Shown one piece after another: positions 1 through 6,941 of a stretch of 35,473 nucleotides of DNA. Each line of letters opens with the position of its first letter. Position 1 is the stretch's first letter. Made by a program: the position numbers and the translations under genes. The notes beneath the pieces are model-generated. The model was not told where the DNA came from, made no database searches, and worked only from the letters and a program-made list of their open reading frames with translations. This DNA is from TMED14 sp038145075 (GTDB taxonomy: Bacteria > Bacteroidota > Bacteroidia > Flavobacteriales > Schleiferiaceae), in the NCBI GenBank assembly GCA_038145075.1, contig JAYQOY010000014.1, positions 1-35,473 on the forward strand, written 5' to 3'.

Positions 1-267
1 ATCAGCGGCATTGGCGTGGATGAAGGCGCGATGCAGAACGTACGCTTGTTCCCCAACCCGAACGACGGCTACTTCACGGTAGAGGTAGGCGAGGCGTATG
101 TCGGAGCGAGCTACGAGGTAGTTGATGGTATGGGTCGCCCCATTGAGCGCGGTGTTATCACCTCCACAACCCAAAGCTTCGATCTCGCGGACAAGCCCAA
201 AGGGGTCTACCGCATTGCATTGACGAAAAACGACAAGCGTAAAACTTTGATGGTTGTCATACAATAG
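1..267 (+). CDS. C-terminal fragment of a T9SS-secreted protein (type A sorting domain)
   Basis: The frame is open from the first base, so this is the 3' end of a gene starting outside the window; the GTG at 16 is not a real start. The visible 88 residues form a type A T9SS sorting domain: the typical FPNPNDGYFTVEV opening, a middle VVDGMGRPIERG strand, then the KGVYRIAL motif and a basic end (KNDKRKTLMVVIQ). In Bacteroidota such tails direct proteins across the outer membrane by the type IX system and are cleaved when the cargo is released or attached. The catalytic or binding part of the protein is not visible, so its function cannot be stated. A strong terminator follows directly. Confidence 0.85.
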   Translation: MSGIGVDEGAMQNVRLFPNPNDGYFTVEVGEAYVGASYEVVDGMGRPIERGVITSTTQSFDLADKPKGVYRIALTKNDKRKTLMVVIQ

Positions 268-287
268 GTTGAATCAAGGTTGAAAAG

Positions 288-315
288 GCCCCGCTGTTTG
301 GCGGGGCTTTTTTTT
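288..315 (+). terminator. Rho-independent terminator after the T9SS cargo gene
   Basis: A perfect 7-bp GC-rich stem (GCCCCGC/GCGGGGC) with a 6-nt loop is followed by eight T residues. It sits 20 bp after the stop codon of the upstream gene. Confidence 0.9.
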
Positions 316-330
316 GTTCAATTAAATCAA

Positions 331-338
331 GAAATTTG
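331..338 (+). promoter_or_regulatory. Possible -7 box of the first lipoprotein gene
   Basis: GAAATTTG matches TAnnTTTG except at the first base. It lies 5 nt before the ATG at 344, the same short distance seen at other genes in this window. No clear -33 element was found. Confidence 0.35.
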
Positions 339-343
339 TCCGA

Positions 344-925
344 ATGATTAGTACCATGAAAAGAGCAATTGCCTTTCTACTTGCCTTGTCGCTATTCGCA
401 TTACAGTCATGCTCTATCCTTTTTCGAGGGGAGTCAGACAATGTGCATCGGGGACGATTATTGCCTTCAGATTATTTTGAACATTCTGCCAATGCCTTTG
501 GAATGAAAGAGTTCGAAAACATGACACATGTGGATGTACATGGTTTGAAGATTCCTGAGAGCACCCTAAATGTGTATGAGAAGTATTCAAAGATTCAGCG
601 TAAAGACAGCGTGAGTTATGTTCTAGTTTATCAAGCTGGGGAAATAGCACGTGTGAATAAGCTGATCTACAAGCAAGCGTTTCCAATTCCATTGACAACA
701 ACGGGTTTTGGGGGATATGTACTTTGGAAATCATACAAGGACAAGGCTTTTGTAGATATGACTCAAGACTGGGTTGTTAATGCCGCTGGAGTCTGTCTTA
801 TTGTTGATGCATCAACGGGGGTGTATTCTATTGTTCGCGATTTACTTCAAGGCAATAAAAAGCGGTGGCGATTGGCTAAAATTGTCCCACTCACTCAAGA
901 GGAATACGAGAGATTGACATTCTGA
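344..925 (+). CDS. Unrecognised lipoprotein
   Basis: The 193-residue product begins with a lipoprotein signal peptide: basic MKRA, a hydrophobic stretch (IAFLLALSLFAL) and a lipobox LQSC, so Cys23 would be lipidated and the protein anchored in a membrane. The ATG at 356 gives the neater signal peptide, but the ATG at 344 sits 5 nt after a -7-like box, so the start is open. The mature part, with basic and aromatic residues and ending in a QEEYERLTF helix, matches no family I recognise. The gene is visibly more AT-rich than the next gene, which starts 18 nt downstream. No function is assigned. Confidence 0.75.
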   Translation: MISTMKRAIAFLLALSLFALQSCSILFRGESDNVHRGRLLPSDYFEHSANAFGMKEFENMTHVDVHGLKIPESTLNVYEKYSKIQRKDSVSYVLVYQAGEIARVNKLIYKQAFPIPLTTTGFGGYVLWKSYKDKAFVDMTQDWVVNAAGVCLIVDASTGVYSIVRDLLQGNKKRWRLAKIVPLTQEEYERLTF

Positions 926-931
926 CCACCG

Positions 932-939
932 TACCTTTA
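932..939 (+). promoter_or_regulatory. -7 promoter box for the sialidase-like gene
   Basis: TACCTTTA, one base off the Bacteroidota TAnnTTTG box, ends 4 nt before the ATG at 944. That distance would place transcription start at or next to the start codon. Confidence 0.45.
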
Positions 940-943
940 GGGA

Positions 944-2269
944 ATGCGTCGCTACATTCTCCTCATAGCCAGCTTGTTGTCCTTTGCGGCAGGCGCCCAG
1001 CAGTCCCTGTATTGGTTGCCCAAGGAAACGCTTTCTACTTCTATGGCGGCCAACCGACCTCGGGTTACTTCGAACGCCTACGACATGCCGGTGGTTATAT
1101 GGGGAGAGGGCGCTAACCTTGTTGCAGGTGTTGGGACTCAGTTCTTTTTTGACCGAGTAGACACCCTTAATCTTCCGGGCCAAATGGTCTCTATCTCCTA
1201 CTGGCACGGGCCCGAATTAGCCGGCACCGGGGACACCCTATACGCCGTCTACAAAGAGGCCCCTGAGACGGACACCTCGCACCACATTTACTGCGTGGCT
1301 ACGTTTGACGGCGGTCAAAATTGGATGGCACCTCGCCGAGTCGATTTCATTGGCAACCATATGGGGCGTCTGCCGACGGTGGCAAAGGGGCCTGGGGGCC
1401 ATCCCGTGGTCGCCTTTATGTTTTCCGACCTGAACTACATGGAGCCTCAATGGGTGATTGCTACAAGCTCGGACTATGGCCAAACCTTCAGTGCCCCCGT
1501 TCAAGTGAGTGGGGACAACAGCCCCACTGCCGAAGCTTGCGACTGTTGCCCGGCCGCGCTCGCGGTTACGGGTTCGACGGTGCATTTGGCCTACCGAGAT
1601 AACTTGTCCAATGTCCGAAACATTCGAGTCGCCAGCGGCCTCTGGCAAGACAGTGTCTTCACCTCCATGAACGTGGATCCGCAAGCCTGGACCGTCAATG
1701 CTTGCCCGGCCTCGGGCCCAGACATTACCAATCTCGGGGACAGCCTCTATGCCACGTTTTTAAACGCTTCCCAATCCGACGACGTCTTCCTTTCCCGTTG
1801 GCAGCATGGGGACAGCGCCGTAGCTATTCAAGGAATGTCATCGTCGTCCCTCGCTCAGAATTACCCACGCATCGACGCGCAGCTCTGGAGTGATGGAAGC
1901 TTTACGCGTAGTTCGGTCTGGAAAACGGGTGCGGGAACGCAAGCAAAAATTCAGGCCAAAATTGAACACGGGGGCCTGCCTTTTTGGGTGGATTTGGATA
2001 CCGGGACCGTCAATGTGCCCGACGTCGCAGTCAGCGGGCAAGGCGTTTACTTTGTCTGGCACGAGGTGCTTCAGAAGCGCATGTATCTCAAGCGCGCCTA
2101 TTTCCAAGGCATTGGTTTGGAGGAGGTTCCATCTTTAACGGACCGAACGCTTACCCACATCTTCGACCTCCACGGCCGGCAGGTAGATCCCGCCAACCTC
2201 CCCGCTGGCGTGTATATTTTCTGGTACTCGGATGGGTCGTTTGAGAAAAGGCTCATCCGAGAGAAGTAA
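944..2269 (+). CDS. Secreted sialidase/BNR-repeat-like beta-propeller protein
   Basis: This 441-residue protein opens with a signal peptide ending near AAGAQQ. The body shows two Asp-box (BNR) motifs, ATFDGGQNW and TSSDYGQTF, typical of sialidase-fold six-bladed propellers, and an EACDCCP cysteine cluster. The last 45 residues (IFDLHGRQV, LPAGVYIFW, a basic end) resemble the second half of a T9SS type A sorting domain without the usual NP opening, so export by the type IX system is inferred. I did not identify a complete sialidase active site (Arg triad, Tyr/Glu pair), so enzyme activity is uncertain; a glycan-binding or structural role is equally possible. It is much GC-richer than the lipoprotein genes on both sides. 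Confidence 0.75.
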   Translation: MRRYILLIASLLSFAAGAQQSLYWLPKETLSTSMAANRPRVTSNAYDMPVVIWGEGANLVAGVGTQFFFDRVDTLNLPGQMVSISYWHGPELAGTGDTLYAVYKEAPETDTSHHIYCVATFDGGQNWMAPRRVDFIGNHMGRLPTVAKGPGGHPVVAFMFSDLNYMEPQWVIATSSDYGQTFSAPVQVSGDNSPTAEACDCCPAALAVTGSTVHLAYRDNLSNVRNIRVASGLWQDSVFTSMNVDPQAWTVNACPASGPDITNLGDSLYATFLNASQSDDVFLSRWQHGDSAVAIQGMSSSSLAQNYPRIDAQLWSDGSFTRSSVWKTGAGTQAKIQAKIEHGGLPFWVDLDTGTVNVPDVAVSGQGVYFVWHEVLQKRMYLKRAYFQGIGLEEVPSLTDRTLTHIFDLHGRQVDPANLPAGVYIFWYSDGSFEKRLIREK

Positions 2270-2342
2270 TGCCTTACACCATTTCATAGAGCCGGAATGC
2301 CTCGCTGCACTCGGCGGACCGGTGGGGGAGGCTTTACTAGGC

Positions 2343-2373
2343 AAGCCCTCCCGCTGCGCGGCATGGGCTTTTT
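2343..2373 (+). terminator. Plus-strand terminator of the sialidase-like gene
   Basis: AAGCCC at 2343-2348 pairs with GGGCTT at 2365-2370, with an inner CCGC-TGC-GCGG hairpin at 2351-2361, followed by a T run to 2373. It is the left arm of a larger palindrome (see the repeat at 2335-2453). Confidence 0.7.
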
Positions 2374-2415
2374 CTATTCCCCCTTTCGCTCATGCGCGCA
2401 TGGCTTATGGGAAAT

Positions 2416-2445
2416 AAAAAAAGCCCAGGTCGTTGACCTGGGCTT
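2416..2445 (-). terminator. Minus-strand terminator of the haem lipoprotein gene
   Basis: AAGCCCAGGTC (2421-2431) and GACCTGGGCTT (2435-2445) form a perfect 11-bp stem with a 3-nt loop. Read on the minus strand it is followed by a T run (2416-2422). It lies 85 bp beyond the stop codon of the minus-strand gene at 2530. Confidence 0.85.
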
Positions 2446-2529
2446 GCCTAGTAGATATACTGGAGAAAAGGTCGAAGTTCAAGTGAACCCGCGAAACCTT
2501 TCCTGAAAACACGCTATCCTTCGAATCTA

Positions 2530-3360
2530 TTACAAATTCAAAGTAGCACACCAATCTCTTAAGGCTTGACGATCAGCATTCGATATGGAGCTATGATCGA
2601 AGCTGGTCGCATTCTCAAAGGGCGGCGGCATGACCAATTCATCCAACGGGTAATTCTGAAAGTGATCCGTGCATTGGGGCCTATGACAAGATGTACACGA
2701 ATTCTGAAGAGTAGTGGTATGGGGTTGTTGCCACTCTTGCCCAACAACTGAATAAGGAGTCATCCCCGTTAAAGGCAACATTAATTCTGAAGTGTCGTTT
2801 GGGTTCTTTAATTGGTCCACAGCCGGAGTATGTAAAAAGGGACTAGCCATATGGCAGTTCACACAGTTAAAGACTTCAGTCATCTGCTTTGGCGAAGCCC
2901 AATAGTCGTTATAGTCAGAGTCTTGAGGAGTAGGGACATTATTTGGGTCACTTAATTCGTCTATTTCAAAAAAGCAGGTTTGTCCTGTTGAATACTTGTG
3001 TCCAATTACGCCTAGACCACTGCCTCTAAAAAAGGTTATAAAAACAACATCATTATTTTCGCTGCCATCAGGGTTTATCCCCGCATATCTTCCCATTCTA
3101 TTGCCCAGTTCGCACGAACCATTAAAGGCAAAAGGATGATCACAATCATCTGGATTATCGCTATTGTGTAATAGAGTCATACCATTCTTAGTCATTGGAA
3201 TCTCTACAGCATCATCGTATTTAAAATCAGGCAATGGCCCTAAAACAGATTCACATTCATAGGCATGTTCAAGCGCAGTTCGATTAGAGTCTGTTTTTCG
3301 ACAAGAGTTAAAAGCTAAGACGGTTAGCAATATGAGGACAATCAGTTTTGATTTGTTCAT
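2530..3360 (-). CDS. Lipoprotein with two c-type haem motifs
   Basis: The start at 3360 is chosen because it gives a clean lipoprotein signal (MNKSKLIVLILLTVLAF then NSC); the frame runs 19 codons further upstream without improving it. The 276-residue product has two CxxCH haem-binding motifs in its second half, CVNCH and CTSCH, and ends with an MPPPF segment plus a DRQALRDWC helix. That tail is typical of small c-type cytochrome domains, where a Met after the haem site is the sixth iron ligand. It is therefore probably a membrane-anchored electron carrier or haem sensor in the periplasm or at the cell surface. The N-terminal 150 residues match nothing I know. The gene is AT-rich and stands alone, with no oxidoreductase partner nearby. 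Confidence 0.75.
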   Translation of the reverse strand: MNKSKLIVLILLTVLAFNSCRKTDSNRTALEHAYECESVLGPLPDFKYDDAVEIPMTKNGMTLLHNSDNPDDCDHPFAFNGSCELGNRMGRYAGINPDGSENNDVVFITFFRGSGLGVIGHKYSTGQTCFFEIDELSDPNNVPTPQDSDYNDYWASPKQMTEVFNCVNCHMASPFLHTPAVDQLKNPNDTSELMLPLTGMTPYSVVGQEWQQPHTTTLQNSCTSCHRPQCTDHFQNYPLDELVMPPPFENATSFDHSSISNADRQALRDWCATLNL

Positions 3361-3366
3361 GAGCGG

Positions 3367-3373
3367 TAAAGTA
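3367..3373 (-). promoter_or_regulatory. Weak -7-like box of the haem lipoprotein gene
   Basis: On the minus strand TACTTTA ends 6 nt before the ATG at 3360. It has one spacer base fewer than TAnnTTTG, so support is weak. Confidence 0.25.
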
Positions 3374-3495
3374 TTGAATTTCACAATAATGAGACTAAAA
3401 CAAGTCGTTAAATCCAAAATCTATACCATGTATCATGATTGCGAACAGTGCTGAACAAGGATTGGTAGACCTTCTGGTCATGTTTTTTATTTTTC

Positions 3496-3503
3496 TATCT
3501 TAG
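3496..3503 (+). promoter_or_regulatory. Possible -7 box of the small lipoprotein gene
   Basis: TATCTTAG matches TAnnTTTG except for one base and ends 21 nt before the ATG at 3525, in an AT-rich stretch. Confidence 0.4.
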
Positions 3504-3524
3504 GTATAGAACAAAAGCACTGTC

Positions 3525-3902
3525 ATGAGAAAAATATTATTTATCGCAATGGTGATGTTTACAGCACTAACTAGTTGCGAAAAAAGCAATCCCGTGCACA
3601 CCATAGAAGGGAAATGGATTTGGTCTCCGACTGAAAATAGAGCCGATGCAAATACGATGTATGAATTCATCGATGGAAATATCTATACGTCTTATTGTAT
3701 CACTTGTCCCGGTGATGACGATTACTGGAACTCTTTAGATAGTTCTGATCGAATCCCTGGAGTCCACAGTTATTCTTTTGATGGAGATACTTTGGTGTGG
3801 GATGGGACGCCTAGAGCTGTAACATTTGAATGTGACGGCGGCAAACTCCATTTGGACGGTTCATTCAGCCACCTTTGGAGGTTGAGCTCTAACTGTCAAT
3901 AA
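3525..3902 (+). CDS. Small unrecognised lipoprotein, possibly lipocalin-like
   Basis: The 125-residue product has a lipoprotein signal (MRKILFIAMVMFTAL, then the lipobox TSC; Cys18 lipidated). After it comes an EGKWIWSP opening followed by short alternating strands (YEFIDGNIYTSY, HSYSFDGDTLVWDG) and a closing HLWRL. This pattern is common in the small lipocalin-like lipoproteins of Bacteroidota, which start with a G-x-W motif; that assignment is by pattern only. A Cys-x-x-Cys pair (SYCITCPG) could be a disulphide. The gene is AT-rich like the other two lipoprotein genes here. Confidence 0.7.
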   Translation: MRKILFIAMVMFTALTSCEKSNPVHTIEGKWIWSPTENRADANTMYEFIDGNIYTSYCITCPGDDDYWNSLDSSDRIPGVHSYSFDGDTLVWDGTPRAVTFECDGGKLHLDGSFSHLWRLSSNCQ

Positions 3903-3965
3903 TATCATTTACAATTTTCAGACCCGTTGTCGTCTTTATTGTAAGATAACCCCTTACACAAAATA

Positions 3966-3996
3966 AAAAGCCCTGATGCTGGGCATCAAGGCTTTT
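3966..3996. terminator. Bidirectional terminator between the small lipoprotein gene and tRNA-fMet
   Basis: GCCcTGATGC (3970-3979) and GCATCAaGGC (3983-3992) pair around a 3-nt loop with one mismatch. The stem is flanked by AAAA on one side and TTTT on the other, so it can end the minus-strand tRNA transcript 6 nt after the tRNA and the plus-strand lipoprotein transcript. Confidence 0.85.
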
Positions 3997-4001
3997 CCTT
4001 G

Positions 4002-4074
4002 TAGCGGGGGCCGGACTCGAACCGACGGCCTTCGGGTTATGAGCCCGACGAGCTACCAACTGCTCCACCCCGCG
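4002..4074 (-). tRNA. Initiator tRNA-fMet (anticodon CAT)
   Basis: The minus strand folds as a cloverleaf starting CGCGGGGTGGAGCAG. The anticodon stem-loop is TCGGG-CTCATAA-CCCGA, the T arm contains GGTTCGAGTCC, and the acceptor end is CCCCGCT plus discriminator A. Initiator hallmarks are present: three G-C pairs next to the anticodon loop and no Watson-Crick pair at position 1-72 (here C and U). The CCA end is not encoded; the next bases are CAA. The sequence is very close to the bacterial initiator tRNA consensus. Confidence 0.95.
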
Positions 4075-4084
4075 ATGTGGACGA

Positions 4085-4120
4085 CAAAAGTACAACATTT
4101 CCCACAAATGGCCTCCAAAA
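4085..4120 (-). promoter_or_regulatory. Promoter of tRNA-fMet
   Basis: On the minus strand the -7 box TACTTTTG (4092-4085) fits TAnnTTTG exactly and lies 10 nt before the tRNA 5' end. A TTTTG (4120-4116) stands 23 bp upstream as the -33 element, the same spacing as at mraZ. The upstream element is close to the GTG start proposed for the plus-strand gene at 4127. Confidence 0.55.
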
Positions 4121-4126
4121 TCCGCT

Positions 4127-4642
4127 GTGGTGGAGAAAAAGCCCTGTGCTACCTTCAAGGCCGTGAAGGACAAGGAGATATACGATTTCTCGGGGGCCAT
4201 TGAGCGCATGGATGTAGAATGGACCTGGGATTTTGTGGAGGTGCCGGCGGAGATATCGGAAGAAATTCGGGCCAAGAAATGGAAGCGCTTGTGCGTGTCT
4301 ATCCAAGACTTGCCCGCCTACAGCGCCGCCTTGATGCCCTTGTCGGAAGGGCGACGGGGCATCCTGATCAGCCAAGCGAGGCAGAAGGAACTGGGCGCCT
4401 TCTTGGGCGCTTGGATACAGATACGCCTGTGGGAAGACCAGTCGAAGTATGGCATGCCCGTGCCCGAGGAGCTTGCGGAGCTTTTTGAATTTGATCCGGC
4501 CATTGAAGCTGCTTTTGAGAAATTATTACCCGGGCGCCGAAGGAATTACCTACACCACATCGCTTCAGCTAAAACGGAAGCCACGCGGACCAAACGCGTC
4601 TTGAAGCTCCTAAAAGATTTGGGCATAGAAAGCGTGGGTTAA
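4127..4642 (+). CDS. DUF1905 / YdeI-OmdA family protein
   Basis: The 171-residue product has two parts. Residues about 18-95 (YDFSGAIERMDVEWTW to RRGILIS) look like a DUF1905 small beta-barrel. Residues about 115-171 carry the YdeI/OmdA segment, with a LFEFDPAIEAAFEKL helix and the LLPGRRRNYLHHI and AKTEATRTKRV signatures. Members are small cytosolic proteins, some linked to bacteriocin or stress resistance; the biochemical role is unknown. The start is uncertain: GTG at 4127 or 4130 gives the full length, GTG at 4163 would begin just before the first domain, and the first ATG (4208) would cut into it. It precedes era with a 35-nt gap. Confidence 0.75.
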   Translation: MVEKKPCATFKAVKDKEIYDFSGAIERMDVEWTWDFVEVPAEISEEIRAKKWKRLCVSIQDLPAYSAALMPLSEGRRGILISQARQKELGAFLGAWIQIRLWEDQSKYGMPVPEELAELFEFDPAIEAAFEKLLPGRRRNYLHHIASAKTEATRTKRVLKLLKDLGIESVG

Positions 4643-4665
4643 GCGTTTAGGCGGATAAAAACCCC

Positions 4666-4673
4666 GACCTTTG
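4666..4673 (+). promoter_or_regulatory. -7 box of the era-der operon
   Basis: GACCTTTG, one base from TACCTTTG, ends 4 nt before the era ATG at 4678. The spacing predicts a leaderless or almost leaderless mRNA. Confidence 0.45.
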
Positions 4674-4677
4674 CACC

Positions 4678-5574
4678 ATGCAAAAAGCCCACAAAGCCGG
4701 TTTTGTCAACCTCATTGGCCATCCCAATGTGGGCAAGTCTACCTTGACCAACGCCTTGGTGGGCGAGCGCTTGAACATCATCACCCCCAAGGCGCAGACC
4801 ACGCGCCACCGTATTTTTGGCATCCTAAACGGGGCGACGCCGGCCTTTGACTACCAGTTGGTATTTAGCGATACCCCCGGAGTCTTGGATCCCGCCTATG
4901 CACTCCAGGAAACCATGCTGACGGCGGTCAAGTCTGCCTTTGAAGATGCCGACATCTTCCTGTACGTTGTAGAGTTGGGCGAAGGCCCCCTCAAGCACGA
5001 AGGATTTTTCAAGGGCCTACAAGAAGCGGAACAACCCGTTTTGGTCCTCTTGAACAAGGTCGATTTGCACGATCAAGAGAAATTGGAGCGGGAGACGGCC
5101 CTGTGGTCTTCGTGGATGCCTCGGGCGGAGATTATCCCCATTTCGGCATTGACGAAGTTCAATTTGGACTACGTACTCAACCGTATCCTGCAGCTTATTC
5201 CGGAGAGTCCAGCCTACTTTGAGAAGGGCCAGTTGACGGATCGTTCGGAGCGTTTTGTCACGTCGGAGATTATCCGCGAGCAGATCCTGCTGAACTACAG
5301 CAAGGAAATTCCGTACTCGGTGGAGGTGGGCGTGGATACCTTCCTGGAAGAGGAGGAGATTATTCGGATTCGGGCGGTTCTCTATGTGGCCCGCGACTCG
5401 CAGAAGGGCATTCTCATTGGGCACAAGGGGGCGGCGCTTAAACGCGTTGGCATTGGGGCCCGAAAGCGCCTCCAAGACTTCTTCCAAAAACACGTGCACC
5501 TCGAGCTCTTCGTCAAAGTGCAGCCCGATTGGCGGAATGACCGTCAGAAACTCAAAAGATTCGGATACGAATGA
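4678..5574 (+). CDS. era: GTPase Era (30S ribosome maturation)
   Basis: Era binds the 3' end of 16S rRNA and helps complete the small ribosomal subunit. The 298 residues are the usual length. The GTPase domain shows G1 GHPNVGKS (residues 14-21), TTR in switch I, G3 DTPG, G4 NKVD and G5 SAL. The C-terminal KH domain, which contacts RNA, includes GILIGHKGAALKRVG and ends near FVKVQPDWR. The ATG at 4678 is supported by the start of the Era fold and a -7 box just before it. The stop codon overlaps the der start by 4 nt (ATGA), so the two GTPases are probably translationally coupled. Confidence 0.97.
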   Translation: MQKAHKAGFVNLIGHPNVGKSTLTNALVGERLNIITPKAQTTRHRIFGILNGATPAFDYQLVFSDTPGVLDPAYALQETMLTAVKSAFEDADIFLYVVELGEGPLKHEGFFKGLQEAEQPVLVLLNKVDLHDQEKLERETALWSSWMPRAEIIPISALTKFNLDYVLNRILQLIPESPAYFEKGQLTDRSERFVTSEIIREQILLNYSKEIPYSVEVGVDTFLEEEEIIRIRAVLYVARDSQKGILIGHKGAALKRVGIGARKRLQDFFQKHVHLELFVKVQPDWRNDRQKLKRFGYE

Positions 5575-6887
5575 AATCGCTTGTAGCTATCGTCGGACGC
5601 CCCAATGTGGGAAAGTCCACCTTCTTTAACCGCCTCGTGCAGCGCCGCGATGCCATTGTGGATGCCATTGCCGGTGTGACCCGCGACCGCCACTACGGCC
5701 ATACCGAATGGGTGGGCAAGAAGTTCAACATCGTGGATACTGGCGGCTATGTGGAAGGTTCAGACGACATCTTTGAAGGTCAAATACGCAAGCAGGTAGA
5801 AGCCGCTTTGCTGGAATGCGATGCCATTCTCTTCCTCGTGGACGTAGAAGACGGTGTGACCCACGACGACCAAGAAATTGCCGCCATTTTGCGCCGCCAA
5901 TCCAAGCCGGTCATCGTCGTCGCCAACAAAGTCGACAACCACCAACGCGCCAACGACGCCGCAGAATTTTACGGCTTAGGCCTTGGCGAACCCATTTGTA
6001 TGTCCGGCATCAACGGCAGCGGTACGGGGGAAGTGTTGGACGCCTTAGTGGAGGTTTTGCCAGACCACCCTGATGAGCCGGATGAGGATCCCACCGATCA
6101 TCTTCCGAAGCTGGCCATCGTCGGCCGCCCCAACGTAGGCAAGTCTTCGCTGACCAATGCCCTTTTTGAGGAAGAAAAATCCATCGTGACGGACATCGCA
6201 GGGACCACCCGTGATACGGTCAATGCGCACTTCAACAAGTTCGGCATGGAGTTCCTATTGCTCGATACGGCAGGCTTGCGCAAAAAGGGCAAGGTGAACG
6301 AAGATTTGGAGTTCTACAGCAACATGCGAAGCATTCGGACCATTGAAGAGTCGGATGTATGCGTACTCGTGATTGATGCCACCCAAGGCTTTGAGGCCCA
6401 AGATTTGGCCATCCTCAACGTGATCGAAAAGAACCACAAAGGCCTCGTCATCCTCGTGAACAAATGGGACCTCGTCGAGAAGGACCACAAGACCACCGAG
6501 GAGTTTACCAAAATCATTTTGGCGCGGACCAAACCCTTTGTGGACGTCCCCATCATCTTCACGTCCGCCCTCACCAAGCAGCGCGTGCTGAAGGGCATCG
6601 AAGAGGCCATGGCCGTGTACGAGCGCCGCAAGACCCGCATCAGTACCTCTCGCCTGAACGACGAGATGCTGCCCATCGTGAAGCACATGCCGCCGCCCAT
6701 CTACAAGGGCAAGGAGGTGAAAATCAAGTACATCACGCAGCTACCCACGCACTACCCGCAGTTTGTCTACTTCTGCAACCTGCCCCAGTACGTGAAAGAT
6801 CCCTACTACCGCTACGTGGAGAACCAGATGCGCAAGCACTACAACTTCCACGGCGTGCCCATTGAGATTTACTTCCGCAAGAAATAA
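5571..6887 (+). CDS. der: GTPase Der (EngA), 50S ribosome maturation
   Basis: Der is the tandem-GTPase factor needed for assembly of the large ribosomal subunit. At 438 residues it has normal length. The first G domain has GRPNVGKS at residues 9-16 and DTGGY; the second has a repeated GRPNVGKS near residue 190, then DTAGLRKKGK and NKWD. The C-terminal KH-like domain runs from about residue 350 and ends in a basic FRKK. It overlaps era by 4 nt and is followed by a terminator, so era-der forms a two-gene operon, unless the DUF1905 gene upstream is read through into it. Confidence 0.97.
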   Translation: MKSLVAIVGRPNVGKSTFFNRLVQRRDAIVDAIAGVTRDRHYGHTEWVGKKFNIVDTGGYVEGSDDIFEGQIRKQVEAALLECDAILFLVDVEDGVTHDDQEIAAILRRQSKPVIVVANKVDNHQRANDAAEFYGLGLGEPICMSGINGSGTGEVLDALVEVLPDHPDEPDEDPTDHLPKLAIVGRPNVGKSSLTNALFEEEKSIVTDIAGTTRDTVNAHFNKFGMEFLLLDTAGLRKKGKVNEDLEFYSNMRSIRTIEESDVCVLVIDATQGFEAQDLAILNVIEKNHKGLVILVNKWDLVEKDHKTTEEFTKIILARTKPFVDVPIIFTSALTKQRVLKGIEEAMAVYERRKTRISTSRLNDEMLPIVKHMPPPIYKGKEVKIKYITQLPTHYPQFVYFCNLPQYVKDPYYRYVENQMRKHYNFHGVPIEIYFRKK

Positions 6888-6891
6888 GAAA

Positions 6892-6917
6892 AGCCGGCCC
6901 TGAGGGTCGGCTTTTTT
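6892..6917 (+). terminator. Terminator after der
   Basis: AGCCGGCCC and GGGTCGGCT form a 9-bp stem (one G-U pair) with a 3-nt loop, followed by a run of T to 6917. It lies 5 bp after the der stop codon. The A-rich left side means it may also serve the convergent minus-strand ATPase gene. Confidence 0.88.
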
Positions 6918-6941
6918 GTTGAAGGAGGCGCGAAGGAGGGC

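Larger units (their letters stand above)
2335..2453. repeat. 119-bp imperfect palindrome made of two convergent terminators
   Basis: A perfect 14-bp inverted repeat, TACTAGGCAAGCCC, occupies 2335-2348 and 2440-2453. Inside it a second pair, GGGCTTTTTCTATTCCCC at 2365 and its near complement ending at 2426, matches at 16 of 18 positions. The centre is the self-complementary CATGCGCGCATG at 2391-2402. Each arm on its own is a terminator pointing inwards. Confidence 0.85.

Noticed and set aside
2297..2506. Small open frames across the intergenic region at 2.3-2.5 kb
   Set aside because: They cross two terminator hairpins and show no start context or conserved pattern.
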